Source: Curtobacterium sp. VKM Ac-2922
GTDB taxonomy: Bacteria; Actinomycetota; Actinomycetes; Actinomycetales; Microbacteriaceae
DNA: 64,000 bases
NCBI RefSeq assembly: GCF_022815645.1
Contig: NZ_JALGRO010000011.1
Span: forward strand, 93,269 to 157,268
Reading direction: 5' to 3'
Made by a program: the position numbers and the translations under genes. Every line of letters starts with the position of its first letter. Position 1 is the first letter of the stretch. The notes under the pieces are model-generated. The model was not told the origin of the DNA, did no database searches, and was given only the letters and a program-made list of their open reading frames with translations. Positions 17,037-25,108 of the stretch are shown piece after piece.

Positions 17037-18539
17037 GTGTCCCCCAGTTCCTCTCTCCTCCACCGCCCTCGGGCCGGTGACCACCCTCCGCGTCTCTCCG
17101 AAGCATGGATGGCGCTCGCCGGGCTGTCGGCGGTGTTCCTGTTCGAGATGCTCGACAACTCCGTCCTCAACGTCGCGCTGCCGACGATCGGCCGCGAGCT
17201 CGGGTCCTCGACCACGGGCCTACAGTGGGTCGCGGGCGCCTACTCCGTCGCGTTCGGCGGGCTCATGCTGCTGTTCGGTGCCGTCGCTGATCGCTTCGGC
17301 CGTCGCCGGGTGATGCTGGTCGGGCTCGTCCTGCTGGCCCTGGCGAGCCTCGCCACGGCGGCGGTCACGACGACCGAGCAGCTGATCGCCGTGCGGGTCG
17401 TCATGGGCGTCGCCGCCGCGATGACCACCCCGGGGTCGATGTCGCTGGCGTTCCGGTTGTTCGACGACGAGGGGCTGCGGGTCCGCGCGCTGACGGTGAT
17501 CTCGACCGCGGGACTGGTCGGGTTGGCGATCGGTCCGACGATCGGCGGGTTCGTGTTGGCAGTCGCTCCGTGGCAGGTGCTGCTGCTGGCCGACGTGCCG
17601 ATCGCGGTGCTCGCGTGGATCGGCATCCGGCTCGGCATCGACCGTGATGACGCGGCCGGACTCCGGCCCGACCCGGTCGACGTCGCGGGCGCCCTGCTCG
17701 GCACGGCGACCGTCGTGGGGGCGCTCGTGACGCCGACCGTCCTGGTCGGCTCCGGCACCACCGCCGAATGGGGATGGCTCGCCATCGTCCTGACGGTCGC
17801 GTGTGCGATCGGGTTCGTCGCACGGGAGCGGACGGCGCAGCACCCGTTGGTGGACCTGCACCTGCTCGCCCGACCGCTGGTGTCGAGCGGCCTGGCGTTC
17901 AAGGCCGCGTCTGGATTGGCCGTCGCCGGGATGTCCTACCTGGTCACGCTGCAGCTGCAGTTCGCCTGGGGCTGGTCGCCGGTCCTGGCTGCGCTGGGGA
18001 CGCTGCCGCAGGTCGTCGTGCTGCTCGCCGGAGGCCGGTTCGTCGGACCGTTCGTCCAGCGCGTCGGCCTGGGCCGCGCAGCCTGGATCAGCGCCGCTGC
18101 GGTGGTCTCCGGCCTGGTGGTCTTCGGCGGGCTGAGCCGGTACGGGTACGGCTGGGTAGTCGTGGCGCTCGTGCTCGTCGCCGCCGGGATGCGCGTGGTC
18201 GGTGTCGTCGCCGGGGCGTCGGTCCTGACGGGCTTGCCCGCCGACCGCACCTCGGTCGGTGCCGCACTCGTCGACACCTCGAGCGAACTCGCGGCCGGTG
18301 CTGCCGTCGCCACGGCGGGCACGATCGTCGCGGCCTTCGTCAGCGGCAGCATCGCCACCACCAGCTGGACGACCGCTCGGCTGGCGGACTTCCAGGACGC
18401 CCTGACCGTGGCCGGCCTGGGGCTCGCGGCCGTCGCCGCCCTGCTCGTCGCGGTGGGGATGATCCGATCCCGCACCACCAACGACCCGGCCACCACCAAC
18501 GACCCGACACCCCTCACCCTGGAGACCACCCGTGCCTGA
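17037..18539 (+). CDS. MFS transporter, DHA2 (EmrB/QacA) type
   Basis: A 500-residue proton-driven exporter of the 14-helix DHA2 subfamily. Motif C-like DNSVLNVALPTIGREL is in helix 1 (near 43-58), motif A GAVADRFGRRRVML near 80-93, and GPTIGGFVL near 165. Substrates in this family are drugs, dyes or metabolites. GAAGGAG nine bases upstream supports the GTG at 17037. Its last 8 bases overlap the start of the esterase gene, so the two are translationally coupled; a transported or detoxified ester is a possible shared substrate. Confidence 0.92.
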   Translation: MSPSSSLLHRPRAGDHPPRLSEAWMALAGLSAVFLFEMLDNSVLNVALPTIGRELGSSTTGLQWVAGAYSVAFGGLMLLFGAVADRFGRRRVMLVGLVLLALASLATAAVTTTEQLIAVRVVMGVAAAMTTPGSMSLAFRLFDDEGLRVRALTVISTAGLVGLAIGPTIGGFVLAVAPWQVLLLADVPIAVLAWIGIRLGIDRDDAAGLRPDPVDVAGALLGTATVVGALVTPTVLVGSGTTAEWGWLAIVLTVACAIGFVARERTAQHPLVDLHLLARPLVSSGLAFKAASGLAVAGMSYLVTLQLQFAWGWSPVLAALGTLPQVVVLLAGGRFVGPFVQRVGLGRAAWISAAAVVSGLVVFGGLSRYGYGWVVVALVLVAAGMRVVGVVAGASVLTGLPADRTSVGAALVDTSSELAAGAAVATAGTIVAAFVSGSIATTSWTTARLADFQDALTVAGLGLAAVAALLVAVGMIRSRTTNDPATTNDPTPLTLETTRA

Positions 18540-19512
18540 CATCCAGACCCTGCCCCGCCCGCCGTTCGACCCCGAGTTCGAGCCCTTCCTGTCCGCGATG
18601 GACGAGCGCGGCCGCTTCCACCTGACGGCCGAGATGCTGCCGAGGATGCGACAGCTCGGCATGACCGACGAGCAGCTCGACGACGGCCTGCTCGCCCGTG
18701 GCCTGGAGCGCCGCAGCATCACCGTCCCCGGACACCACGGCGACCCGATCGCGCTCGCCGTGATCCAGCGCATCGGACGGACGGGCACCGCAGCCTGTGC
18801 CTACGCCATCCACGGCGGCGGCATGGTGTTCGGGCACCACCTGGGCAACCTCGACTCGTACGACGACTGGCTGCTGGTGCACGACGTCGTGCTCGTCAGC
18901 CCCGACTACCGCCTGGCGCCCGAGCACCCGGACCCCTACCCGGTCGAGGACTGCTACGCCGGCCTGGTGTGGACGGCCGAGCACGCCGACGAGCTCGGGA
19001 TCGACCCCGACCGGATCGTCCTGGTCGGACAGAGCGCCGGAGCAGGCCTCGCCGCGGGCACGGCCTTGCTCGCCCGTGACCGCAGCGGCCCCGCCGTGAT
19101 CGGGCAGGTCCTGGTCAGCCCCATGCTCGACGACCGCGACGCGACCCTGTCAACTCGGCAGTTCGACGGCGTCGGCGTGGCCGACCGCGAGATGACCGGA
19201 TTCGGCTGGGACGCGTACCTGGGCGACCGTCGCGGTGGCGACGCCGTGTCCGTCTACGCCGCACCTGCACGCGCCGACGACCTGACCGGGCTGCCGCCCG
19301 CGTACGTCGACTGCGGCAGCGCCGAGGTGTTCCGCGACGAGACCGTCGCCTACGCCGGCGCCCTCTGGGCCGCCGGCGTGCAGGCGGAGCTGCACGTCTG
19401 GCCGGGTGCGTTCCACGGGTCGATGAGCATGATGCCCGAGGCGACCCTGTCCCAGCGGGCCGTCCGGGCGCTCCGGGAGTTCACCGGACGCTTGCTCGAC
19501 GTGCCGGCGTGA
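18532..19512 (+). CDS. alpha/beta hydrolase, HSL-type esterase
   Basis: A 326-residue esterase of the hormone-sensitive-lipase family. The oxyanion loop HGGG is near residue 94, the nucleophile elbow GQSAGAG near 166, SPDYRLAPEHP near 122-132 (family hallmark), the acid near YVDCGSAEVFRDE, and the catalytic His in GAFHGS near 296. It hydrolyses short acyl esters in the cytoplasm. It starts inside the end of the MFS gene (GTG at 18532), indicating co-expression. Confidence 0.92.
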   Translation: MPDIQTLPRPPFDPEFEPFLSAMDERGRFHLTAEMLPRMRQLGMTDEQLDDGLLARGLERRSITVPGHHGDPIALAVIQRIGRTGTAACAYAIHGGGMVFGHHLGNLDSYDDWLLVHDVVLVSPDYRLAPEHPDPYPVEDCYAGLVWTAEHADELGIDPDRIVLVGQSAGAGLAAGTALLARDRSGPAVIGQVLVSPMLDDRDATLSTRQFDGVGVADREMTGFGWDAYLGDRRGGDAVSVYAAPARADDLTGLPPAYVDCGSAEVFRDETVAYAGALWAAGVQAELHVWPGAFHGSMSMMPEATLSQRAVRALREFTGRLLDVPA

Positions 19513-19549
19513 CCACGGGGGCCGGCGTGGCCACGGGGGTGGTGCCGGC

Positions 19550-20137
19550 TCACTCGTCCGGGTGCAGGCTCGTGTCGGCTGCACCGAGCCTCCAGGCCGT
19601 GAAGTGCACGGTGAGGTCGCCCCGGGACGGGGCGCAGCAGAACGGACCCGCGGTCACCGCGGCGTCCGGGTCGAGCGGCGCCACCCGCACCAGCCGCCAC
19701 GGCTCGTCGTCCACCCGCGCGCGGACGGTCAGTGCGTCGCCCGAGCGGCTCGCCCGGATCGTGACCAGGCGGCCGTGCCAGCCGGGGACGGGTGACAGCG
19801 ACCAGTCGGACACGCCGCGGGTGACCACGGCGCCCAGGCTGTCCTGGCCGTCGCTGCGTTCGACGCCGGCCTTGGTCCAGGTGGTGTCGTCGACCTTGAC
19901 GAAGACGCCGGCCTGGTCGAACTGGGCGCTGAAGTCGAGTGGGAACGAGACCTCCATCGCGGTGTCCGGCTCGAGCGGTGCGAGCAGGGCGTGCTCGGTG
20001 TCGTGCACGAAGCCGTACGAGGTGGTGCGCCAGGCGTCGCTCCCCTCCACGGCGGTGACGCGCATGCCGTCGGCAGCGGTCTCCACGTGGGCGGGTGCGG
20101 TCGTCCAGGTGCCGGAGTTCCAGTCGATGTCGGTCAT
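19550..20137 (-). CDS. DUF1349 family protein
   Basis: A 195-residue protein with the DUF1349 layout: a concanavalin-like beta sandwich with DWNSGTW, the central FSAQFDQAGVFVKVDD segment and VTAGPFCCAPSRGDLTVHF near the end. Homologues are uncharacterised, some linked to glycan metabolism. The ATG at 20137 follows TAGGTT by six bases (leaderless). CCGAACC/GGTTCGG arms at 20141-20147 and 20161-20167 overlap that promoter and could be an operator. Confidence 0.82.
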   Translation of the reverse strand: MTDIDWNSGTWTTAPAHVETAADGMRVTAVEGSDAWRTTSYGFVHDTEHALLAPLEPDTAMEVSFPLDFSAQFDQAGVFVKVDDTTWTKAGVERSDGQDSLGAVVTRGVSDWSLSPVPGWHGRLVTIRASRSGDALTVRARVDDEPWRLVRVAPLDPDAAVTAGPFCCAPSRGDLTVHFTAWRLGAADTSLHPDE

Positions 20138-20336
20138 GCACCGAACCTACGGGTGCGTGAGGTTCGGCGCGTGCTGACGACCGGTGCGTCGGTCGCGGGA
20201 AGGCTCCGAGCGCGGAACGGGCTCGGCACCGGAGCCTGAGAGCACCCGCGTCCGGTCCTCCGGGATCTCGTGGTCTGTCGGCGTACGACGGAGCGGTCCG
20301 CTGATCCTGCGGACCTCGACGACGAAGGACCCAGCC

Positions 20337-20429
20337 ATGTTCGACGGCTTCACCCCCATCAGCCTCATCATGTTCGTCGCGGCCATCGCGCTCGTCGCGG
20401 GTGGCCTGATCTCCAGCCGACGCGGCTGA
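20337..20429 (+). CDS. 30-residue membrane peptide
   Basis: An ATG preceded by GAAGGA opens a 30-codon frame: a short polar start (MFDGFTP), one helix of about 18 hydrophobic residues, and a basic end SSRRG. It is followed four bases after its stop by a strong terminator, so it looks like a complete one-gene unit. Function unknown; single-helix peptides like this often modulate membrane complexes. Confidence 0.55.
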   Translation: MFDGFTPISLIMFVAAIALVAGGLISSRRG

Positions 20430-20433
20430 CACC

Positions 20434-20475
20434 GGACAGGAGGCCCGGTGCCAGCCCGCACCGCGCCTCCTGTCC
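20434..20475. terminator. palindromic terminator, GACGGGAGGC family
   Basis: Eighteen-base arms (20434-20451 and 20458-20475) pair with one mismatch around a 6-base loop. It sits between convergent genes (20429 plus, 20533 minus) and belongs to the family of hairpins also seen near 22999, 25054, 36130 and 63941. Confidence 0.85.
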
Positions 20476-20532
20476 GACGGTCACCGCGACCAGAGCATCA
20501 CGGCCACCGGCGCGTCACGCCGACCGGCGTCG

Positions 20533-21168
20533 TCACACTGACGCGCGCGCGGCTCCCGCGGTCGCCGAGCTCACCAGGTCGTCCGGCTGCAGCGTCGCGC
20601 CGCCGCCCACGGCGGCAACCCACGTGTCAGTTGACGCGACGGCAGCGAAGTTCGAGTGCAGCAACGCCATCAGTGTCGTGTGCACCGTCTCGGCGTCCAC
20701 GGAACCCGCGGCGTTGCTGATGTGGATCGCGCCGGTCGCGTCGGAGAGCACCTCGACGGCGACGCCCAGCCCCTCGGCCTCGACCGCCGATGCAAGGATG
20801 CAGTTGTTCGTCATGTAGCCGACGAGCGTGACCGTGTCGATGCCGTGCTCGCGCAGCCAGTCGTGCAGGTCGGTGCCGGCGAAGACCGAGCCGTACTGCT
20901 TGGTGAGCGCCTTCCAGGCCGACGTGCGACGTCGCTCGATGTCCGGGTGCAGGGCGTAGCGCTGGCTCGTCGGATCGAAGACGGGGGCACCGGCACCGCC
21001 GTCGTGCTGCACGACGACCACGGGGACCTCGTTCGCTGCGGCTGCGTCGATCGCGGCGACGATGCGCGTCAGCGAGTCGGCCGGGTCCGGGAACCGGATC
21101 GTGAGCGGACCGTCGAAGTACTCCTGCTGGACGTCGACCAGGACGAGGGCGCGGTTCGGGTGCGGCAT
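20533..21168 (-). CDS. isochorismatase-family cysteine hydrolase
   Basis: A 211-residue cysteine hydrolase of the isochorismatase/nicotinamidase superfamily. Candidate triad: Asp12 (LVLVDVQQEYF), Lys86 or Lys90 (WKALTKQYGS) and Cys123 (GYMTNNCIL). The family hydrolyses amides or vinyl ethers; the substrate is not evident. It is convergent with the 30-residue peptide gene and separated by a terminator. Confidence 0.88.
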   Translation of the reverse strand: MPHPNRALVLVDVQQEYFDGPLTIRFPDPADSLTRIVAAIDAAAANEVPVVVVQHDGGAGAPVFDPTSQRYALHPDIERRRTSAWKALTKQYGSVFAGTDLHDWLREHGIDTVTLVGYMTNNCILASAVEAEGLGVAVEVLSDATGAIHISNAAGSVDAETVHTTLMALLHSNFAAVASTDTWVAAVGGGATLQPDDLVSSATAGAARASV

Positions 21169-21239
21169 GGTGCTCCTGACGCGGATGATGATGGCGGGAC
21201 CACCCCACTCTGCTCCTGCCGGCTTCGTGGGACGATGCG

Positions 21240-21836
21240 ATGTGCTCGTTCCCGTCCCGCCCTGTCCCCCGGTCGAAGCGGACCGTCGTGTTCGGTGAGG
21301 TGCCCGCGCTGCCGGTCGTCATCCCGGTCGGAGTCGTCGTCTTCGCGCTGCTGACGGTGCGGCTGGTCGTCCGGCGACGGTGCACGCTCCCGCGCGTGGC
21401 AGTGGCTGCAGCGCTCGCCGTGTACGCGGCGGGGATCCTGGCGAACACGGTGTTCCCGGTCTTCCTGCACCCGGTGGCGAGCTCGGACCCGAAACCCCTG
21501 CCGCTGGTCGTCGTGCCCTTCGTGGACTACGAGGTCGGGGACGCGGTGATGAACATGCTCGTGTTCGTGCCGCTCGGTGTCCTGGTCTCCCTGGTGCTGG
21601 CCCGGCCGACGTGGTGGCGGGTGGTGGTGACGGCTGCGGCGATCAGTGCCGGCATCGAGATCACGCAGTTCGCCACGGCGCAGGTGGCGGCAGGCGGGCA
21701 CATCGCCGACGTCAACGACTTCCTCTGGAACACCGTGGGCGGTGGGCTCGGCTTCTGCGTCGTCGCGCTGCTGATGCAGTTCCGACGGTCCGCGCGGGTG
21801 CTGGCGCCGTTCCGCGGGCCCGAGCCGGGGGCGTGA
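21240..21836 (+). CDS. VanZ family membrane protein
   Basis: A 198-residue protein with four to five helices and VanZ hallmarks: NMLVFVPLGVL, the GIEITQF helix, and DVNDFLWNTVGGGLGF near the end. VanZ-like proteins are associated with glycopeptide tolerance and envelope traits, but most members are uncharacterised. The start could instead be one of two GTG codons near 21285; the N-terminal 15 residues are basic and not membrane-like. Confidence 0.85.
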   Translation: MCSFPSRPVPRSKRTVVFGEVPALPVVIPVGVVVFALLTVRLVVRRRCTLPRVAVAAALAVYAAGILANTVFPVFLHPVASSDPKPLPLVVVPFVDYEVGDAVMNMLVFVPLGVLVSLVLARPTWWRVVVTAAAISAGIEITQFATAQVAAGGHIADVNDFLWNTVGGGLGFCVVALLMQFRRSARVLAPFRGPEPGA

Positions 21837-21840
21837 CGGG

Positions 21841-22023
21841 TCAGCCGTGGTGCCCGGCGCCGGGGTCACTCGGCGGGGGTGTCCAGGTGCTGCCCTGCAT
21901 GGTGGCGGAGGGGTCCGGCACGTCACCTCGTCGGGTGCCGCCGATCCAGCCCATGAAGTGCGCCACCCAGCTGAGCACGGCGACGACGATGCAGGCGATG
22001 GTCAACCACGTGATGCTGTCCAT
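21841..22023 (-). CDS. 60-residue membrane protein
   Basis: One N-terminal helix (about residues 5-26, MDSITWLTIACIVVAVLSWV) followed by a Gly/Pro/Ser-rich tail. It is convergent with the VanZ gene, with four bases between stops, and lies just downstream of the MOSC gene on the same strand. Function unknown. Confidence 0.6.
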   Translation of the reverse strand: MDSITWLTIACIVVAVLSWVAHFMGWIGGTRRGDVPDPSATMQGSTWTPPPSDPGAGHHG

Positions 22024-22043
22024 GAGCGGACGCTACCGCACCG

Positions 22044-22604
22044 TCACACCGGCTGCAGCGGCTGCGGGTCACCGGCGGGCAACTCGATGCGGATCTCGTC
22101 GCCCGGTCGCACGGCCCCGCCGGCCAGGACGACGCTCATCACGCCGCCCTTGCGCTCGACCGTGCCGTCCTCGGCCCGCCCGAGCACAGCGCGCAGCAGT
22201 CCGGGCTCGAAGTCGTTGATCTGCTGGCACGGGTTCCGCAGCCCCGTGACCCGGACCCGGGCGGCGTCGCCGAGATGCAGCACCGTCCCCTCGGGCAGGC
22301 CGAGCAGGTCGATCCCGCGGGTCGTGATGTTCTCGCCCATCTGGCCGGGCTCGACGTGGAACCCGTCCGCGGCGACCTCGTCGAAGACCTCGGCGTGGAT
22401 CAGGTGCACCTGGCGCAGGTTCGGCTGCGACGGGTCGCGCGCGACCCGGGAGCGGTGTTGCACGGTGGTGCCGGCATGGGCGTCCCCCTCGATGCCCCAG
22501 CCCTCGACGAGCACGACCTCGTCGACCACCGGCTTGCTGAAGTGGTGGTCACCGTCCCGGCTCACCGCGATCACGCGCGGCCCCGCTGCCTGCTCTCCGC
22601 TCAT
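22044..22604 (-). CDS. MOSC domain protein
   Basis: A 186-residue MOSC protein. The domain occupies most of the length: VEGWGIEGDAHAG near 33-45, QVHLIHAEVFDE near 64, PGQMGENITTRGIDL near 83-97, and LRNPCQQINDF with the conserved cysteine near 122. MOSC domains bind molybdenum cofactor or handle sulfur for N-hydroxylated substrate reduction. The ATG at 22604 follows CAGGAT by six bases; an upstream continuation of the frame is antisense to the next gene and rejected. Confidence 0.88.
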   Translation of the reverse strand: MSGEQAAGPRVIAVSRDGDHHFSKPVVDEVVLVEGWGIEGDAHAGTTVQHRSRVARDPSQPNLRQVHLIHAEVFDEVAADGFHVEPGQMGENITTRGIDLLGLPEGTVLHLGDAARVRVTGLRNPCQQINDFEPGLLRAVLGRAEDGTVERKGGVMSVVLAGGAVRPGDEIRIELPAGDPQPLQPV

Positions 22605-22661
22605 GGTCCGATCCTGGCGCAGGACCGGTGGACACTCAATGCCCTGACTAGGGTTCGGAGC

Positions 22662-23000
22662 ATGCCTGCCGTCGTCCTGCTCGTGGTGAGCATCGTGATG
22701 CTGCTCGGCATGACCGTCGGACTGCTCTGGCGGGCCCGCGATGCGGGCTGGATGCGCGACGAGGGTCTCGTGGCGAACGTCCATCCACGCGCTGCGGTGG
22801 TCGGGTTCGTGGTCACCGGGCTGTTCGTGGCCGCGCTGGCCTTCGTCGGGGTGGTCATGATCGGCGGCGGGCACCCGGTCGAAGGGTGGGCGTGGATGGT
22901 CCTGGCATTCGTCGGTGTGGAGCTGCTCGCGCTGCAGGTCTGGGTCTTCCGGCAGCGGGTGACCGACTTCGGGGCGTCCGAGGACGAACCACCCGACTGA
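22662..23000 (+). CDS. WRAR-type small membrane protein
   Basis: A 112-residue protein with three predicted helices (about 4-24, 45-68 and 78-100). Between helices 1 and 2 is a loop with WRARDAGWMRDEGLVAN and PR, which matches the loop of the protein at 13021-13251 position by position. The ATG follows TAGGGT by seven bases, so it is probably leaderless. A degenerate GACGGGAGGC-type palindrome overlaps its stop codon. Function unknown. Confidence 0.7.
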   Translation: MPAVVLLVVSIVMLLGMTVGLLWRARDAGWMRDEGLVANVHPRAAVVGFVVTGLFVAALAFVGVVMIGGGHPVEGWAWMVLAFVGVELLALQVWVFRQRVTDFGASEDEPPD

Positions 23001-23039
23001 CGGGAGGCGCGTGGCGGGCCCGCACGGGGCTTCCAGTCC
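22999..23039 (+). terminator. degenerate palindrome, GACGGGAGGC family
   Basis: Its left arm is nearly identical to that of the element at 25054, and its right arm carries several mismatches (CTTCCAGTCC instead of CCTCCTGTCC). It can still form a GC-rich stem and follows a plus-strand gene, so a weakened terminator is likely. Confidence 0.6.
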
Positions 23040-23100
23040 GACGTGTGGCCCGTGTGCCCCGCATGCGGGCGCGACAGGATCCGCCGCAGCTGCAAGCATC

Positions 23101-23586
23101 GTGCTCGTGGAGCACGACGACAGCACGGCGGTCACCGAGGAGTTCGAGGGCGGCTGGTTCGTGGTCGACGGCGAGGTCGAGTACCTGGACGACGTGGTGT
23201 GGGTCCCCGCGACGGAGCGCTCCGCGCGGATCGTCGGCGGCGAACCGCGAGCCCACGTCGGATCGACCCTGCCGCTCGCGACATCGACCGAACTCGGTCT
23301 TGCTCGACGAAGCACCGTGCGGCGGCTGTGGACGATGCCGATCGCGATCGTCGTCGCGGCGGTGGTGTTCGGCGCGCTCGAGCTGAGCGGCGTGCCGTGG
23401 CGCAGCGACCTCGGTCGACAGCTCGTGGTCGGTGTCGCCGCCGGGATCCCCACGCTGGCCGTGGCGCTCGGTGCATGGACGCTGCTGACGCGGGACGCCG
23501 CCGGCGGTGTCGTCCGCGCGATGGGTGGGCACCGGACGCGCGAGCAGTACGAGCGGCAGCGGGCACTGGTCGGCGACGCCGACTGA
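23101..23586 (+). CDS. two-helix membrane protein, unknown
   Basis: A 161-residue protein. An acidic N-terminal domain of about 75 residues (EHDDSTAVTEEFEGGWFVVDG) is followed by two helices near 83-101 and 115-137 and a short basic tail. The start is taken as GTG 23101; GTG 23107 is also possible. An in-frame start further upstream overlaps the palindrome. No family recognised. Confidence 0.62.
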   Translation: MLVEHDDSTAVTEEFEGGWFVVDGEVEYLDDVVWVPATERSARIVGGEPRAHVGSTLPLATSTELGLARRSTVRRLWTMPIAIVVAAVVFGALELSGVPWRSDLGRQLVVGVAAGIPTLAVALGAWTLLTRDAAGGVVRAMGGHRTREQYERQRALVGDAD

Positions 23587-23625
23587 CCGCTACGCTCCGA
23601 TCACACCGAGCCGGAGGGGGCTGCC

Positions 23626-23802
23626 GTGGTCGCATTGTCGTTCTTGGTACCGATCGTCCTGATCCTGGTCGTTGTCATGATCCTGCTGGCCGTCCACGGG
23701 TCGATGCAGCGCAGTCCGCTGCAGGACCAGCAGGACGCCGAGTGGCGAGCACGGCGCGCTGCGCGGAAGGAGACGCGCGCGGCGAAGCGGCGCGAAGGGT
23801 AG
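23626..23802 (+). CDS. 58-residue single-helix protein with basic tail
   Basis: The GTG at 23626 is preceded by GGAGGGGG at ideal spacing and a TACGCT -10-like box at 23591. The protein has one helix of about 20 residues (LSFLVPIVLILVVVMILLAV) and a strongly charged cytoplasmic tail (RARRAARKETRAAKRREG). It follows the previous gene by 39 bases. Function unknown; the ribosome site and composition make it credible despite its size. Confidence 0.62.
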   Translation: MVALSFLVPIVLILVVVMILLAVHGSMQRSPLQDQQDAEWRARRAARKETRAAKRREG

Positions 23803-23878
23803 CGCTGGGGTTGTCGCTCGGGCTCGCGAGGGTGTACTGAGACGTGTCATCGAACCGGAGGTCGTCAGCGCTGACCAC

Positions 23879-24247
23879 TCAGCGGAGTGCCGGGCAGTGT
23901 TCCGGTGTCGGGTGCTCGCTGATGTGGATGACGTCGTCCAGGCGGTCTCGGGCTGCCTGCAGCTGGGCGATCTGCGAGCTGATGCGGTCGCGTTCGCCGA
24001 CCAGCAGCGCGGCGCTCTCCGCCGTGGCCACGCCGGCGTCGACGCACGGCAGCAGCTGCGCGATCGTCCTACTTGCCAGTCCCGCGGCGTACAGCTGCTG
24101 GACCAGGAGCACCCGGTCGACGGCCTGGAGGTCGTAGGTCCGCTGCCCGGACGCCGTGCGATCGGGCAGCAGCAGCCCTTGCTCTCCGTAGTACCGCAGC
24201 GACCGCACGCTCACACCGGCGCGGGCCGCCAGGTCCCCGATGCGCAT
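23879..24247 (-). CDS. MerR family transcriptional regulator
   Basis: A 122-residue MerR protein. The winged-helix domain starts MRIGDLAARAGVSVRSLRYY, then GLLLPDRTASGQRTYD, followed by a dimerisation coiled coil (about 75-110, SSQIAQLQAARDRLDDVI) and a short tail EHPTPEHCPALR. A His/Cys pair in the tail could bind metal, but the fold lacks the usual metal-regulator cysteines, so the signal is unclear. A GTG at 24262 is an alternative start. It is divergent from the SDR gene, with a MerR-type operator between. Confidence 0.9.
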   Translation of the reverse strand: MRIGDLAARAGVSVRSLRYYGEQGLLLPDRTASGQRTYDLQAVDRVLLVQQLYAAGLASRTIAQLLPCVDAGVATAESAALLVGERDRISSQIAQLQAARDRLDDVIHISEHPTPEHCPALR

Positions 24248-24265
24248 CCGTTCGTCGATCACGAC

Positions 24266-24297
24266 TTGCCCCTGACGTCCATGTGAGGTCTTAGCGT
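24266..24297 (+). promoter_or_regulatory. MerR-type promoter with operator
   Basis: TTGCCC (24266-24271) and TAGCGT (24292-24297) are separated by 20 bases, the overlong spacing typical of MerR-activated promoters. The spacer contains the dyad CCTGACGT-cc-ATGTGAGG (24271-24288), arms matching at six of eight positions. It drives the SDR gene at 24341 and overlaps the MerR gene start region, suggesting autoregulation. Confidence 0.7.
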
Positions 24298-24340
24298 ACC
24301 CGAGTCGGACCGGGAGAGGCCCGGTCGACAGGAGGACACC

Positions 24341-25045
24341 ATGGACATCACCGGATCGGTCGCACTCGTCACCGGATCGAACCGCGGCATCGGACGCCGG
24401 TTCGTCACCGCGCTGCTCGAGCGCGGTGCGGCCAAGGTCTACGCGACCGCTCGCCGGCCTGAACTCATCGACGTCCCGGGTGTCGAGGTGCTGCCCCTCG
24501 ACATCACGGACGCCGCCTCGGTCGCCGCGGCGGCTGAACGCGCGGGCGACGTCACCCTGCTGGTGAACAACGCCGGCATCTCGACGCAGTCGTCCTTGCT
24601 GACCGATGACCTCGACGACCTGCGCCGCCAGCTGGACACGCACCTGTGGGGCACGCTCGCGACGACCCGGGCCTTCGCGCCCGCGATCGAGCGGAACGGC
24701 GGCGGCACGATCGTCAACGTCCTGTCGGCGCTGTCGTGGTTCTCGTACCCCGGCTCGGGCAGTTACGCCATCGCGAAGGCGGCGGAGTGGAACATGACGA
24801 ACGCCGTCCGTCTGGAACTCGCGCCCAGGGGCATCAGCGTGCAGGCGCTGCACCTCGGAGCGGCGGACACCGACATGATGGCGGGCTTCGACGGCCCCAT
24901 GGTCGACCCAGCCGAGGTCGCCGCTGCCGCGCTCGACGGCGTCGAGCGCGATGCGTTCGAGGTCGTCGTCGACGACTGGAGTGCCATGGTCAAGGCGTCC
25001 CTGGCGGCCGACCCAGCCGCGCTGTACGCGCAGATCACCGCCTGA
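24341..25045 (+). CDS. short-chain dehydrogenase/reductase, MerR-controlled
   Basis: A 234-residue classical SDR. The cofactor motif TGSNRGIG is near residues 11-18, NNAG near 76, the catalytic Ser in LSALSW near 130, and YAIAK (Tyr and Lys) near 143. AGGAGG sits seven bases before the ATG. Likely an NAD(P)-dependent oxidoreductase induced with the signal sensed by the divergent MerR protein; the substrate is unknown. Confidence 0.92.
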   Translation: MDITGSVALVTGSNRGIGRRFVTALLERGAAKVYATARRPELIDVPGVEVLPLDITDAASVAAAAERAGDVTLLVNNAGISTQSSLLTDDLDDLRRQLDTHLWGTLATTRAFAPAIERNGGGTIVNVLSALSWFSYPGSGSYAIAKAAEWNMTNAVRLELAPRGISVQALHLGAADTDMMAGFDGPMVDPAEVAAAALDGVERDAFEVVVDDWSAMVKASLAADPAALYAQITA

Positions 25046-25053
25046 GCTGCGCA

Positions 25054-25095
25054 GACGGGAGGCGCGTGGCGGGCCCGCACCGGGCCTCCTGTCCG
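25054..25095. terminator. palindromic terminator, GACGGGAGGC family
   Basis: The left arm GACGGGAGGCGCGTG and right arm GCACCGGGCCTCCTGTCC flank a GCGGGCCC core. The stem has a few mismatches. It lies between convergent SDR genes (25045 plus, 25109 minus) and may serve both. Confidence 0.72.
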
Positions 25096-25108
25096 GCGGT
25101 GGCCGGGT

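Noticed and set aside
23879..24853. 324-codon reading of the MerR gene
   Set aside because: The extra 200 residues are antisense to the SDR gene and lack domains; the MerR fold begins at MRIGDLAARAG.
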